NCBI RefSeq assembly: GCF_003703475.1
Contig: NZ_RDQM01000009.1
Span: 95,669-159,668 of the forward strand
Origin: Allofranklinella schreckenbergeri
GTDB taxonomy: Bacteria; Pseudomonadota; Gammaproteobacteria; Burkholderiales; Burkholderiaceae_C
Length of the DNA: 64,000 nucleotides
Direction of reading: 5' to 3'
Shown here: positions 52,567 to 63,925 of the stretch, piece by piece
How positions within the stretch are numbered: position 1 is the stretch's first letter
How the letters are laid out: every line of letters starts with the position of its first letter
Position numbers and translations under genes: made by a program
The notes under the pieces: generated by a model
What the model was told of the DNA's origin: nothing
Databases searched by the model: none
Seen by the model: the letters and a program-made list of their open reading frames with translations, nothing else

Positions 52567-53955
52567 ATGACTTCTCCCGCCACTTCCACCGTGCCGCGCA
52601 TTGGCATGGTTTCTTTGGGCTGCCCGAAAAACTTGACCGATTCGGAGCTGATCCTCACCCAGCTCAGCGCCGAGGGCTACCAGACGGCCAAGACCTTCCA
52701 GGGCGCCGATCTGGTCATCGTCAACACCTGCGGCTTCATCGACGATGCCGTGCGCGAGAGCCTGGACACCATTGGCGAGGCCCTGGCCGAAAACGGCAAG
52801 GTCATCGTCACCGGCTGTCTGGGCGCGCGCACCGATGCGGGCGGGGGCAATCTGATCCAGAACATGCACCCCAGCGTGCTGGCGGTCACCGGCCCGCACG
52901 CCACGCAGCAGGTGATGGACGTGGTGCACCAGCACCTGCCGCGCCCGCACGATCCGTTCATGGATCTGGTGCCCGGCGGCTTTGGCGAGGCGGGTGTCAA
53001 GCTCACGCCGCGCCACTACGCCTATCTGAAGATCAGCGAGGGCTGCAACCACCGCTGCACGTTTTGCATCATCCCGGCCATGCGCGGCGATTTGGTCTCG
53101 CGCCCGCTGGGCGATGTGATGAAAGAGGCGCATGCGCTGTTTGCCGGCGGCGTCAAGGAGCTGCTCATCATCAGCCAGGACACCTCCGCCTATGGCGTGG
53201 ACGTGAAATACCGCACCGGCTTCTGGGACGGCCGCCCCATCAAAAGCCGCCTGTACGAGCTGGCCCAGGCGCTGGGCGAGCTGGCGGCGCAATACGGCGC
53301 GTGGGTGCGGCTGCATTACGTCTATCCCTACCCCAGCGTCGATCAGGTCGTGGAGCTGATGGCCGATGGCAAGGTGCTGCCGTATCTGGACGTGCCCTTG
53401 CAGCACAGCCACCCCGACGTGCTCAAGCGCATGAAGCGCCCGGCCAATGGCGAGAAAAACCTTGAGCGCATCCAGCGCTGGCGCGAAGTCTGCCCCGAGC
53501 TGGTGATCCGCAGCACCTTCATCGCGGGCTTTCCGGGCGAGACGGAAGAAGAATTCCAGCACCTGCTGGATTTCATGCAGGAAGCGCAAATCGACCGCGC
53601 CGGCTGCTTTGCCTACAGCGATGTCGATGGCGCCGCCGCCAACAGCCTGCCGGGCATGCTGCCGCTGGAGCTGCGCGAAGAGCGCCGCGCGCGCTTCATG
53701 GAAGTGGCCGAGCGCGTCTCCACGCAAAAGCTCCAGCGCCGCGTGGGCGATGTGATGAAGGTGCTCATCGACCACGCCCCCGCCCTGGGCCGCAAAGGCG
53801 GGCGCGGGCGCAGCTACGCCGATGCGCCGGAGATCGACGGCGTGGTGCACCTGCTGCCGCCGCAAAAAGCCAGCAAAACGCTCAAAGTCGGCGAGTTCAC
53901 CCGCGCCCAGATCGTGCAAACGCAAGGGCATGACCTGATTGCCCAGCCGATTTGA
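52567..53955 (+). CDS. rimO: Ribosomal protein S12 methylthiotransferase RimO
   Basis: A radical-SAM enzyme that adds a methylthio group to an aspartate of ribosomal protein S12. The ATG at 52567 gives 462 aa. The N-terminal MTTase domain has cysteines in [16 protein letters not shown] and TGCLGAR. The radical-SAM motif C-x3-C-x2-C is in [14 protein letters not shown]-terminal TRAM domain follows. Repeat copy 14 begins directly after its stop, then lipA, another radical-SAM sulfur-insertion enzyme. Confidence 0.97.
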   Translation: MTSPATSTVPRIGMVSLGCPKNLTDSELILTQLSAEGYQTAKTFQGADLVIVNTCGFIDDAVRESLDTIGEALAENGKVIVTGCLGARTDAGGGNLIQNMHPSVLAVTGPHATQQVMDVVHQHLPRPHDPFMDLVPGGFGEAGVKLTPRHYAYLKISEGCNHRCTFCIIPAMRGDLVSRPLGDVMKEAHALFAGGVKELLIISQDTSAYGVDVKYRTGFWDGRPIKSRLYELAQALGELAAQYGAWVRLHYVYPYPSVDQVVELMADGKVLPYLDVPLQHSHPDVLKRMKRPANGEKNLERIQRWREVCPELVIRSTFIAGFPGETEEEFQHLLDFMQEAQIDRAGCFAYSDVDGAAANSLPGMLPLELREERRARFMEVAERVSTQKLQRRVGDVMKVLIDHAPALGRKGGRGRSYADAPEIDGVVHLLPPQKASKTLKVGEFTRAQIVQTQGHDLIAQPI

Positions 53956-54034
53956 TATTCCGCATCATAGGAAATCAAGCCTATTGCCCATCATGCCGAA
54001 ACAAGGATATTTTTTATCCTATTGATTTGTAATT
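53956..54034 (-). repeat. Dispersed intergenic palindromic repeat, copy 14
   Basis: Core CATGCCGAAACAAGGATA in reverse orientation, right arm ATCCTATTGATTTGTAATT, left arm degenerate (CGCATCATAGGAAATC). It begins at the rimO stop and lies between the co-directional rimO and lipA. Confidence 0.85.
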
Positions 54035-54095
54035 AATTGGTTATTTGCGATTCGCCCAGCCGCCCCAACCCCAACCCCTCGCGCAGTCTGCTGTC

Positions 54096-55088
54096 ATGAA
54101 CGCCCCCATCCCCCCATCCCCCGCCCCGGCTTACGACCCCCGCGTCAAGCAAAAAGCCGCCGCCAAGCTCGCCCGCATCCCCATCAAGGTCGAGCATGGC
54201 GAAGTGCTGAAAAAGCCCGACTGGATTCGCGTCAAGGCCGGCTCGCCCACCACGCGCTTTTACGAAATCAAGCGCATCCTGCGCGAGCACAAGCTGCACA
54301 CCGTGTGCGAGGAAGCGAGCTGCCCCAACATCGGCGAATGCTTTGGGCGTGGCACGGCCACCTTCATGATCATGGGCGACAAATGCACGCGTCGCTGCCC
54401 GTTTTGCGACGTGGGCCACGGCCGGCCCGACCCGCTCGATCCCGATGAGCCGCTGAACCTGGCCAAAACCATCGCCGCGCTCAAGTTGCGCTACGTCGTC
54501 ATCACCAGCGTGGACCGCGACGACTTGCGCGATGGCGGCAGCGGCCACTTCGTCGCCTGCATCCAGCGCACGCGCGAGCTTTCACCCGCCACGCAAATCG
54601 AAATCCTGGTGCCCGACTTCCGCGGCCGCGACGACCGCGCGCTGGAGATCCTCAAGGCCGCGCCGCCCGATGTGATGAACCACAACCTGGAAACCGTGCC
54701 GCGCCTGTACAAACAGGCGCGCCCCGGCTCGGACTACCAGTTCAGCCTCAACCTGCTCAAGAAATTCAAGGCCCTGCACCCGGGCGTGCCCACTAAAAGC
54801 GGCCTGATGCTGGGGCTGGGCGAGACGGATGAGGAAATTCTGCAAGTCATGCGCGACATGCGCGCGCACGACATCGACATGCTCACCATCGGCCAATACC
54901 TGGCCCCCTCGGGCAGCCATTTGCCCGTCAAGCGCTACGTGCACCCCGACACCTTCCGCATGTTCGAGGACGAGGCCTACAAAATGGGCTTTTCCCACGC
55001 CGCCGTCGGCGCGCTGGTGCGCTCGAGCTACCACGCCGACCAGCAAGCCCACGCCGCAGGCGTGCCCGAGACGGGCAGCAGGCATTGA
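54096..55088 (+). CDS. lipA: Lipoyl synthase LipA
   Basis: A radical-SAM enzyme that inserts two sulfurs into protein-bound octanoyl groups. The ATG at 54096 gives 330 aa. The auxiliary cluster cysteines are in [12 protein letters not shown] and the radical-SAM motif is [15 protein letters not shown]. The terminal conserved RSSYHAD is present with its Ser. lipB is not adjacent. Confidence 0.97.
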   Translation: MNAPIPPSPAPAYDPRVKQKAAAKLARIPIKVEHGEVLKKPDWIRVKAGSPTTRFYEIKRILREHKLHTVCEEASCPNIGECFGRGTATFMIMGDKCTRRCPFCDVGHGRPDPLDPDEPLNLAKTIAALKLRYVVITSVDRDDLRDGGSGHFVACIQRTRELSPATQIEILVPDFRGRDDRALEILKAAPPDVMNHNLETVPRLYKQARPGSDYQFSLNLLKKFKALHPGVPTKSGLMLGLGETDEEILQVMRDMRAHDIDMLTIGQYLAPSGSHLPVKRYVHPDTFRMFEDEAYKMGFSHAAVGALVRSSYHADQQAHAAGVPETGSRH

Positions 55089-55101
55089 GCACCTGCCCCA
55101 A

Positions 55102-55156
55102 GCGCCGCGCACGCCCTCTCCCGCCTGCGGGAGAGGGCGGGGGTGAGGGTGTGCGG
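55102..55156. repeat. REP-like palindrome between lipA and the CreC-like gene
   Basis: Inner perfect 12-bp stem CGCCCTCTCCCG / CGGGAGAGGGCG (55112-55139) with a 4-nt loop, followed by GGGGTGAGGG. Outer arms GCGCCGCGCAC and GTGTGCGGCGCGC extend it. The CCCTCTCCC...GGGAGAGGG-GTGAGGG pattern is a REP type seen in many proteobacteria and is unrelated to the AT-rich repeat family. Confidence 0.8.
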
Positions 55157-55243
55157 CGCGCCAGCGGCCCCGCTCTGACCGCCCTTGCCTGACCGCCCCG
55201 CCCGCCAAGCTCCAAGCCCCCACCCAGGCAGCAAAACCAGCGC

Positions 55244-56776
55244 ATGTCTTTCGCCATCCGCCTGTTTCTGGGCTACTTCCTCATCGTCGGCCTGGCCGCC
55301 TGGTTCATCCTGGGCTACTTCAGCCGCGAGGTCGAGCCCGGCGTGCGTCAGGGCACGGAAGACACCCTGGTGGACGCCGCCCACCTGCTGGCCGAATCGA
55401 TCGCCCCGCACATGGCGCAAGGCCGTCTGGACGAAAGCGGCCTGCTGCGCGCCGCCCGCGTCGTGCAGCAGCGCCAGCCCCAGGCCAACATCCACGGCAA
55501 CCTCAAGCAAAGCATTGAGTTGCGCCTGTACGTCACCGATGCGCGCGGCATCGTGCTGTTCGACTCGCTTGGGCGCGATGCGGGGCGCGATTACAGCCGC
55601 TGGCGCGACGTCTATCTCGCCCTGCGCGGCCAGTACGGCGCGCGCAGCACGCGCGATGTGGCCGAGGATGAAAACTCCTCCGTCATGTACGTCGCCGCCC
55701 CCGTGGTGCATGAGGGGCGCGTGCTCGGCGTGCTCGCGCTGGGCAAGCCCTCGCACACCGTGGCGCAATACGCCAACAATGCCCGCCAGCGCGTGCGCCA
55801 GCTTGGCGCCATCTTGCTGCTGGCCTCGGCGGCCATTGGCGTGCTGTTCACCGCCTGGTTGACCCACTCCATCACCGCCTTGCGCGAATACGCGCGCAAG
55901 GTGGCTGAAGGCCAAAGCGCCAAGCTGCCCACGGGTGGGGGCAGCCAGCTCACCGAGCTGGCGCGTGCGCTGGAGCATATGCGCCACAAGCTCGACGGCA
56001 AGCAATACGTCGAGCACTACGTGCAAAGCCTCACGCACGAGATGAAAAGCCCGCTGACAGCCATCCGCGCCGCCGCCGAGCTGTTGCCCGATGCCCCCGC
56101 GCAAGAGCGCGCCCAGTTTGCCCAAACCATCCTGGAGCAAGCCCAGCGCCTGCAATTGGTGATCGACCGCCTGCTGGAGCTGGCGCGCGTGGAGCAGTTG
56201 CACGCCCCTGCGCGGGCGCAAACCGTGCCCACGCGCCAATGGGTGCAGCAGGTGCTGGCCTCGCGCCGCACGCGCTTGCAGGCCAAGGGCATGGTGGTGC
56301 AGGTGCAGGAAAGCCCGGCTTTTGCCGCCCTCGCCGATGCCAAAGGCAGCGCATCAGCCCATGCCCCTGCGGAGCCTGCCGTGCAAGGCGACCAGTTTTT
56401 GCTGCAACAGGCGCTGGGCAATGTGCTGGACAACGCGTTGGACTTCGCCCCGGCGGGCAGCGCCATCACCCTCACACTGGCGCTGGCCGCGCCCGCAGCG
56501 GGGCAGCCGCCCCTGCAAACCATCACCGTGCGCGACCGCGGCAGCGGTCTGCCGCCCTATGCGCAGGCGCATGTGTTCCAGCGCTTTTATTCGCTGCCCC
56601 GCCCCGACACGGGCCGCAAAAGCACCGGGCTGGGCCTGGCCTTTGTGCGCGAAGTCATGCGCATCCACCAAGGCCGCATCGAGATCGCCAACGCCAGCGA
56701 TGGCCCCGGCGCGGTGGTGTGCCTCAGCCTGCCGCTGGCGAGGGTGACGGCCGCGCATACGGCGGGTTCGCCGTGA
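55244..56776 (+). CDS. CreC-like sensor histidine kinase
   Basis: The 510-aa membrane sensor kinase has a first helix (IRLFLGYFLIVGLAAWFILG), a periplasmic domain (30-190) with DTLVDAAHLLAESIAP and TDARGIVLFDSLGRD typical of CreC, and a second helix (GAILLLASAAIGVLFTAWL). A HAMP-like segment, the phospho-acceptor motif LTHEMKSPLTAIR, N box NVLDNALDFAP, G1 RDRGSGLP and G2 KSTGLGLAFV follow. CreC normally works with the regulator CreB encoded just upstream. Here lipA lies upstream and no regulator is adjacent. The ATP domain carries a small Ala-rich insert (about 355-375). Confidence 0.87.
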   Translation: MSFAIRLFLGYFLIVGLAAWFILGYFSREVEPGVRQGTEDTLVDAAHLLAESIAPHMAQGRLDESGLLRAARVVQQRQPQANIHGNLKQSIELRLYVTDARGIVLFDSLGRDAGRDYSRWRDVYLALRGQYGARSTRDVAEDENSSVMYVAAPVVHEGRVLGVLALGKPSHTVAQYANNARQRVRQLGAILLLASAAIGVLFTAWLTHSITALREYARKVAEGQSAKLPTGGGSQLTELARALEHMRHKLDGKQYVEHYVQSLTHEMKSPLTAIRAAAELLPDAPAQERAQFAQTILEQAQRLQLVIDRLLELARVEQLHAPARAQTVPTRQWVQQVLASRRTRLQAKGMVVQVQESPAFAALADAKGSASAHAPAEPAVQGDQFLLQQALGNVLDNALDFAPAGSAITLTLALAAPAAGQPPLQTITVRDRGSGLPPYAQAHVFQRFYSLPRPDTGRKSTGLGLAFVREVMRIHQGRIEIANASDGPGAVVCLSLPLARVTAAHTAGSP

Positions 56777-56852
56777 TTGCAAATCATCGGAAAATTGAAT
56801 TATTGAATATATTGCCGAAACATGTGTATTTTTTGCCTGATGAATTGTAAAA
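56777..56852 (-). repeat. Dispersed intergenic palindromic repeat, copy 15
   Basis: Arms TTGCAAATCATCGGAAAATT and TTTTTGCCTGATGAATTGTA, core ATTGCCGAAACATGTG in reverse orientation. It begins at the CreC-like stop codon and abuts the next terminator. Confidence 0.88.
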
Positions 56853-56874
56853 AAAGGGGGCTTGCGCCCCCTTT
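56853..56874. terminator. Bidirectional terminator between the CreC-like gene and pckG
   Basis: Perfect 9-bp stem AAAGGGGGC / GCCCCCTTT with the loop TTGC, preceded by A7. Best suited to pckG transcription on the minus strand. Confidence 0.75.
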
Positions 56875-56966
56875 GGTGTGGTCTTTTGGGTAGTGCCCTT
56901 TGGTTGTGTTCTTTTGGCTGTCGGGCGGCGCCCCCGCCAGACCGTGGCGGGGCGCAGGCCAGGCGA

Positions 56967-58835
56967 TCAGCCCAGCAGCGCTGCCAAGCGCTTTTCCATC
57001 GCTGCGCGCGTGGCTTTGAGGGCCTCGGGCAAGCCCTGCTCCAGTTGCTTGAACAGCTCGTCGTGCAGCGCGAACTCGGCCTGCCAGGCGTCGGCGTCAA
57101 TGCCGGTGACGGTGGCGAACTGCCCGGCGTCAAAATCCAGCCCCGTCCAGTTGATTTCGCCGTATTGCGGGCTGATGCCGAAGTGGTTTTCCTGGCCCTG
57201 GGCCTGGCCTTCGATGCGGTCGATCATCCACTTGAGCACGCGCATGTTCTCGCCATAGCCGGGCCAGACGAATTGGCCATCGGCATTCTTGCGGAACCAG
57301 TTGACGCAGAAGATGGGCGGCAGCGCAAAGCCCTTGGCCTGCACGCCCGCGCCCGTATCCAGCCAGTGCTGGAAGTAGCCGCTCATGTTGTAGCCGCAAA
57401 ACGGCAGCATGGCGAAGGGGTCGCGGCGCACCACGCCTTGCGCGCCAAAGGCGGCGGCGGTGGTTTCGCTGCCCATGGTGGCGGCCATGTATACGCCTTC
57501 GGCCCAGTCGCGCGCCTGGGTGACCAGCGGCACGGTGGTGGAGCGGCGCCCGCCAAAGAGGAAGGCGTCGATCTTCACGCCCGCGGGGTCGTCCCAGGCC
57601 TCGTCCAGCGCGGGGTTGTTGGTGGCGGCCACGGTGAAGCGCGCGTTGGGGTGGGCGGCTTTGCGCCCGGCCTTGCCGTCCTCAGGCGTCCAGTCGTTAC
57701 CTTGCCAGTCGATCAGGTGCGCGGGGATGTGGCCGCCCTGGTCTTTTTCCATGCCTTCCCACCACACGTCGCCATCGTCGGTCAGCGCCACGTTGGTGAA
57801 GATGACGTTTTTGTCCAGGCTTTTCATGCAGTTGGGGTTGGTGAGCATGTTGGTGCCCGGCGCCACGCCGAAGTAGCCCGCCTCGGGGTTGATGGCGCGC
57901 AGGCTGCCGTCGGCCTGGGGCTTGATCCAGGCGATGTCATCCCCGATGGTGGTGACTTTCCAGCCCTCGAAGCCCTTGGGCGGCACGAGCATGGAGAAGT
58001 TGGTTTTGCCGCAGGCACTGGGGAAGGCGGCGGCCACGTGGTACTTCTTGCCCTCGGGGTTTTGCACGCCGAGGATGAGCATGTGCTCGGCCAGCCAGCC
58101 CTGGTCCTTGCCCATCTTGGAGGCGATGCGCAGCGCAAAGCACTTCTTGCCCAGCAGGGCGTTGCCGCCGTAGCCCGAGCCGTAGCTCCAGATCTCGCGC
58201 GTCTCGGGGTAGTGGACGATGTATTTCACATCGGGGTTGCAGGGCCAGGCGGTCTGATCTTTTTCGCCTGCGGCCAGCGGCGCGCCCACGGTGTGCATGC
58301 AGGGCACGAATTCACCGCTCTCGCCCAGCACGTCCAGCGCGCCCTGGCCCATGCGGGTCATCAGCTTCATGTTCACGGCCACGTAGGCACTGTCGGTCAA
58401 TTGCACGCCGATGTGGGCGATGGGGCTGCCCAGCGGCCCCATGGAGAAGGGCACGACGTACATGGTGCGTCCGGCCATGCAGCCGTCAAATAGCGGCGCC
58501 AGCGTGGCGCGCATCTCGGCCGGGGCCATCCAGTTGTTGGTGGGGCCGGCGTCCTCCTCGCGCTCGGAGCAGATGAAGGTGCGGTCTTCCACGCGGGCCA
58601 CGTCCGAAGGGTCGGTGCGCGCCAGGAAGGAGTTGGCGCGCTTGGCGGGGTTGAGGCGGATGAAGGTGCCAGCTTCGACCAGCTCATCGCACAGGCGCTG
58701 GTATTCGGCATCGCTGCCATCGCACCAGTGGATGCGCGCGGGTTTGCACAGCGCGGCCATTTCGGCCACCCAGGCCAGCAGCTTGGCGTGTTTGACGGTG
58801 GTGGGAGCCTGGATATCGACAGGGGCGGGGTTCAT
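56967..58835 (-). CDS. pckG: Phosphoenolpyruvate carboxykinase (GTP)
   Basis: Converts oxaloacetate to phosphoenolpyruvate with GTP in gluconeogenesis. The 622-aa length fits the GTP class. The P-loop is in [13 protein letters not shown], the reactive-cysteine region is the same segment, and the metal-site segment is [13 protein letters not shown]. The guanine-binding region near the C-terminus has [20 protein letters not shown]. The start ATG at 58835 has GGAG 8 bp upstream. argH lies upstream on the same strand after 61 bp. Confidence 0.97.
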   Translation of the reverse strand: MNPAPVDIQAPTTVKHAKLLAWVAEMAALCKPARIHWCDGSDAEYQRLCDELVEAGTFIRLNPAKRANSFLARTDPSDVARVEDRTFICSEREEDAGPTNNWMAPAEMRATLAPLFDGCMAGRTMYVVPFSMGPLGSPIAHIGVQLTDSAYVAVNMKLMTRMGQGALDVLGESGEFVPCMHTVGAPLAAGEKDQTAWPCNPDVKYIVHYPETREIWSYGSGYGGNALLGKKCFALRIASKMGKDQGWLAEHMLILGVQNPEGKKYHVAAAFPSACGKTNFSMLVPPKGFEGWKVTTIGDDIAWIKPQADGSLRAINPEAGYFGVAPGTNMLTNPNCMKSLDKNVIFTNVALTDDGDVWWEGMEKDQGGHIPAHLIDWQGNDWTPEDGKAGRKAAHPNARFTVAATNNPALDEAWDDPAGVKIDAFLFGGRRSTTVPLVTQARDWAEGVYMAATMGSETTAAAFGAQGVVRRDPFAMLPFCGYNMSGYFQHWLDTGAGVQAKGFALPPIFCVNWFRKNADGQFVWPGYGENMRVLKWMIDRIEGQAQGQENHFGISPQYGEINWTGLDFDAGQFATVTGIDADAWQAEFALHDELFKQLEQGLPEALKATRAAMEKRLAALLG

Positions 58836-58896
58836 GGGAGTCTCCTTTTGACAATGACGAATGGGGCAGGGGGCACAGTCGGCGTGGGGGCGTCAG

Positions 58897-60381
<1,485 letters not shown>

Positions 60382-60585
60382 GGAACTCAGGATAATGGCG
60401 GCTTTTCTTGCGCCGCCTTGCGCAGCGGTGCACTTGGCGCATCTGGCGCGCTAGGGGTGCCATGCACGCATTGAGCGGCCAATTGGGCCAATTGGGCGCT
60501 GCGGTTGGCGCAAACGCTCGGCGCGCCCCAAGGGCAGGGCGGGGCGCATCACCGCAAGGCGCGCCTTGCAAAAACCATAACGAGC

Positions 60586-61665
60586 ATGAACGGGAGAAAG
60601 CCAAGCATTTTATCTGCCCCGCATCCGCCCTCGCGGCTGCTGTTCGACGCCTGCCATTTGGGCGTGGTGCTGCGCGCGCTGGCGTTGGTGGAAGCGCCGC
60701 TGGCGCTGGCGGTGCTGTTTGGCGCCCCGGGGCTGGAGGAGGGGCTGGGCCGCTTTGCCGTGCTCACCAGTGCGGCCATGCCGCCCACGCTGCTGTGGCT
60801 GCTGGCAAGCTGCGCACTCAAGCACTGGCTGGATCGCCAGACCGCTACCGTGCAATGGGGCTTTGCCGTGCTGTGGGGCTGGGCCTGCGCCTTGTTGGGG
60901 CTGGCTTTGTACGGTTGGTTGGGCGTGGAAGGCCCGTCTCTGCCCGCGAGCGTATGGCTGGCTGGCAGTTTGAGCGGCATTGGGTTGGCGCTGCTGCTGA
61001 CCTCGCTGTTTGTGCTGCGTCAGCGCGCCAGCCAGCCCGCAGCCACCGTGGCGCGCCTGGCGGAATTGCAATCGCGCATCCGCCCGCATTTTTTGTTCAA
61101 CACGCTCAACAGCGCCATCGCCCTGGTGCGTGACAACCCGCCGCTGGCCGAGCGCATGCTGGAAGACTTGAGCGACTTGTTTCGCCACGCGCTCAAGGAT
61201 GCGGCCAGCATCTCCAATCTGGCAAAAGAAATCGAAATCGCCCGCCAATACCTGCGCATTGAAAGCATCCGTTTTGACGAGCGCTTGCGCGTGACGTGGA
61301 CGGTGGATGAGGACGCCTTGCAAGCCAGCGTGCCGCCGCTGCTGCTGCAACCGCTGGTGGAAAACGCCATCAAGCACGGCATCGAGCCCAGCAGTGAAGG
61401 CGGCGAAATCCATGTGCTGGTGCGCCGCAAAGGTGCGCGCGTGCTGGTGCGCATCAGCAACACCGTGCCCTCGTCACGCGCGCTGGGCGAGGCAGCGGCC
61501 AAAGCGGGCAACGGCATCGCGCTGAACAACGTGCGTGCGCGGCTGCGGCTGATGCACGACGTCAACGCGGAATTTCGCACCGCCGTGCGCGCCGGGCGTT
61601 ATGAAGTGGCCTTCAGCCTGCCCGCCCAACCCTTGCTCGGGCGCGATGCCGCTTTGGCGGCGTAG
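60586..61665 (+). CDS. LytS/AlgZ-type sensor histidine kinase
   Basis: The 359-aa membrane kinase starts at ATG 60586. Four hydrophobic segments lie in residues 20-145. The LytS-family His_kinase domain begins RIRPHFLFNTLNSAIALV (phospho-acceptor His in RPHFLFN). The ATP-binding region is LLLQPLVENAIKHGIEP, with GNGIALNNVRARL further on. The next gene is a LytTR regulator, as in algZ-algR. In Pseudomonas hemC follows; here it does not. Confidence 0.88.
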   Translation: MNGRKPSILSAPHPPSRLLFDACHLGVVLRALALVEAPLALAVLFGAPGLEEGLGRFAVLTSAAMPPTLLWLLASCALKHWLDRQTATVQWGFAVLWGWACALLGLALYGWLGVEGPSLPASVWLAGSLSGIGLALLLTSLFVLRQRASQPAATVARLAELQSRIRPHFLFNTLNSAIALVRDNPPLAERMLEDLSDLFRHALKDAASISNLAKEIEIARQYLRIESIRFDERLRVTWTVDEDALQASVPPLLLQPLVENAIKHGIEPSSEGGEIHVLVRRKGARVLVRISNTVPSSRALGEAAAKAGNGIALNNVRARLRLMHDVNAEFRTAVRAGRYEVAFSLPAQPLLGRDAALAA

Positions 61666-61693
61666 CGCTCCCTCTTCTGTGCTCCACAGCCCC

Positions 61694-62512
61694 ATGAATG
61701 TCCTGATCGTTGACGATGAAGCCCTGGCCCGCAAACGCCTGCGCACCTTGCTGGAGGCGCTGCCGGACTTCCCGTGTCGGGTGATGGAGGCGGCCGCCGT
61801 CAGCCAGGCGCAGGAAATCCTCGCGCGCACGCAGGACAACGCCGCCATCGACGTTATCTTGCTGGACATCCAAATGCCCGGCATGGACGGCGTGCAATTC
61901 GCCCAAACCCTGCGCACGCAGCCACGCCCGCCCGCCATCGTTTTCGTCACCGCCCACGCCGAATACGCCGTGCGCGCCTTCGAGCTGGAGGCGGCCGACT
62001 ACCTCACCAAACCCGTGCGCAGCGAGCGCCTGCACCAGGCGCTCAAACGCGCCTGCCTGTGGCTGGGCGGCCAGGCCGCGCTGGCGCGCACCGATGGCGC
62101 AGCCCCCATTGTGGCCCCTGTTGCTCCCCCCGCCACAGCGCTGGCCAACGTGGCGGTGCCCGAGGCCGATGCGCCCTTTCTGGTGGTGCACAGCCACCAG
62201 CGCACCGAGCGCGTGCTGGTGGAGCGCATCCTCTTTTGCCGCGCCGAGATGAAATACATCACCTTGGTGACAGCCCAAGGCAGCGTTTTGTGGGATGGCT
62301 CGCTCAACGATCTGGAAAAGCGCTTTCCCGCCCAATTCCTGCGCGTGCACCGCAACGCCCTGGTCGCGCGCAAAGCCCTGCGCGGCCTGGTCAAAGCCCA
62401 TCACCCGCAAGAAGGCGAGCACTGGCGGCTGCAACTGCACGGCACCCAGGAAACCCTGCACGTCTCGCGCCGCATGCTCCCCGCCGTGCGGGCGGCACTG
62501 CAAGGGCGCTGA
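61694..62512 (+). CDS. LytTR-family response regulator, AlgR-like
   Basis: The 272-aa protein starts at ATG 61694, 28 bp after the kinase gene. The receiver domain (1-125) has the acidic pair VDDE, the phospho-acceptor Asp in VILLDIQMPGMDG and the conserved Lys in YLTKPVRSERL. A Pro/Ala-rich linker leads to a C-terminal LytTR DNA-binding domain (EMKYITLVTAQGSVLWDGSL, then FLRVHRNALVARKAL). It pairs with the upstream kinase. Targets unknown. Confidence 0.92.
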   Translation: MNVLIVDDEALARKRLRTLLEALPDFPCRVMEAAAVSQAQEILARTQDNAAIDVILLDIQMPGMDGVQFAQTLRTQPRPPAIVFVTAHAEYAVRAFELEAADYLTKPVRSERLHQALKRACLWLGGQAALARTDGAAPIVAPVAPPATALANVAVPEADAPFLVVHSHQRTERVLVERILFCRAEMKYITLVTAQGSVLWDGSLNDLEKRFPAQFLRVHRNALVARKALRGLVKAHHPQEGEHWRLQLHGTQETLHVSRRMLPAVRAALQGR

Positions 62513-62576
62513 CCGATGGCGTGCGCTGGGCGTGTGGTGAAAGGCTGTGGTGCGTGTTTCCTTGATTCTTGTTTCG

Positions 62577-62652
62577 TTACAAATCAAAGAATAATTCACT
62601 CATTACCTATCACGCCTAAACAAGGTAATATTTTTGCTTATTGATTGATAGA
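62577..62652 (-). repeat. Dispersed intergenic palindromic repeat, copy 16
   Basis: Arms TTACAAATCAAAGAATAATT and TTTTTGCTTATTGATTGATA, core CACGCCTAAACAAGG in reverse orientation. It lies between algR-like and the M23 peptidase gene, 28 bp before the start of the latter. Confidence 0.85.
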
Positions 62653-62680
62653 AAATCTGTTTTTTCCTCGTCAGGACGTT

Positions 62681-63661
62681 ATGACCACTGTTTTGCCCCT
62701 CCCGCACCGCCCCTCTCAGTCCCAAAGTCGCGGGCTTTGGCGCCTATCCGGCGCTGAGCCACGCCGCAACGTGAGAGCCATCGCCAACAAACTCCTCGCA
62801 CTGGGCCTGGGCGGATGGCTGCTGGCCTGCTGGCCCATGCACGCAGTGCAGGCCGCAGGCCAGGCCCCTCAAAGCCGCCCTGCCAGCTCTGGCAGCTCGG
62901 CCAACGCGGCGGCGCATATCCGCTTTCCCGCCAGCGTGCAGCAAGGCTCCATGGTGCTGGGCCGCGTGCCCCCCGGCAGCCACGTGCGCTACCGCGAGCG
63001 CGTGCTGCGCACCACCGATTACGGCACCGTCGTCTTTGGCGTCGGGCGCAACGAACCCGGCCCCGCCATCGTCCACATCCGCACGCCCGATGGGCGCGAA
63101 CACACCGCCCAAGTGCGCGTCACCCCACGCGACTGGCCCACCGAATACGTCAAAGGCGTGCCGCCCAAAACCGCCAGCCCCAAAGGCGCGCTGGCCGAGC
63201 GCATTCAGCGCGAGCAAGCCCAAGTCACTGCCGCGCGAGAGCGCGACGACGACCGCGCCGACTTCGCCCAGAAATTCATCTGGCCCGTCAAAGGCCGCAT
63301 CAGCGGCCGCTTTGGCAACGCCCGCGTCTATAACGGCATCCCCAGCGGCAGCGGCCACTCGGGCATGGACATCGCCGCCCCCACAGGCACCCCCGTCAAA
63401 GCCCCCGCTGGCGGCATCGTCACCTTCGCGGGCGACTTGTTCCTCACCGGCGGCACGCTGCTGATCGACCACGGCTTTGGCATCAGCTCCAACTTCTTGC
63501 ACCTCTCGCGCATCGACGTGCAAGTCGGCCAGCGCGTCGAGCAAGGCCAAACCATCGCCGCCGTCGGCGCCACCGGCCGCGCTACCGGCCCGCATTTGCA
63601 TTGGGGCATGAACTGGTTTGATGTGCGCCTGGACCCACTGCTGGTGCTGGAGCGGCCTTGA
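62681..63661 (+). CDS. M23-family metallopeptidase
   Basis: The 326-aa exported peptidase starts at ATG 62681 with AGGA 8 bp upstream. After about 33 basic residues there is a signal-like hydrophobic stretch (LLALGLGGWLLACWPMHAVQ). An N-terminal beta domain precedes the LytM/M23 domain (about 205-320). Zinc-ligand motifs are HSGMDIAAP and GPHLHWGMNWFDVRLDP, with the intact HxH. Likely a peptidoglycan endopeptidase acting in the periplasm. Confidence 0.9.
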   Translation: MTTVLPLPHRPSQSQSRGLWRLSGAEPRRNVRAIANKLLALGLGGWLLACWPMHAVQAAGQAPQSRPASSGSSANAAAHIRFPASVQQGSMVLGRVPPGSHVRYRERVLRTTDYGTVVFGVGRNEPGPAIVHIRTPDGREHTAQVRVTPRDWPTEYVKGVPPKTASPKGALAERIQREQAQVTAARERDDDRADFAQKFIWPVKGRISGRFGNARVYNGIPSGSGHSGMDIAAPTGTPVKAPAGGIVTFAGDLFLTGGTLLIDHGFGISSNFLHLSRIDVQVGQRVEQGQTIAAVGATGRATGPHLHWGMNWFDVRLDPLLVLERP

Positions 63662-63771
63662 AGCCGCGCGCCACCGGCTCCACCAAAGCCGCAGCCTTGC
63701 CCGCCATGCAGCGAACGTGAACAGGATTTCAAGCAGGCAGCGCGCTGCCTGCATTGGGTTTGCATCGATTT

Positions 63772-63849
63772 TTGCAGATCAATAGAATAAAAAATAAACC
63801 CGCTATGGCAATTTATCAGGGGATTGAATTTTCCTGATGATTTGCAATA
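63772..63849 (+). repeat. Dispersed intergenic palindromic repeat, copy 17
   Basis: Arms TTGCAGATCAATAGAATAAA and ATTTTCCTGATGATTTGCAA, core CCCGCTATGGCAATTT, the most divergent core. It abuts the terminator at 63851. Confidence 0.8.
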
Positions 63850-63850
63850 A

Positions 63851-63880
63851 AAAACAGCGCCTGCAGGCGCTGTTTTTTTT
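63851..63880. terminator. Bidirectional terminator at the right edge
   Basis: Perfect palindrome AAAACAGCGCCT / AGGCGCTGTTTT with a T8 run on the plus strand and A runs for the minus strand. It lies between the M23 gene and a converging gene at the window edge. Confidence 0.9.
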
Positions 63881-63925
63881 ATATCGCATGCCCCAGCGCT
63901 GTTGGCGCTGAGGCCAAGCCGAGCA

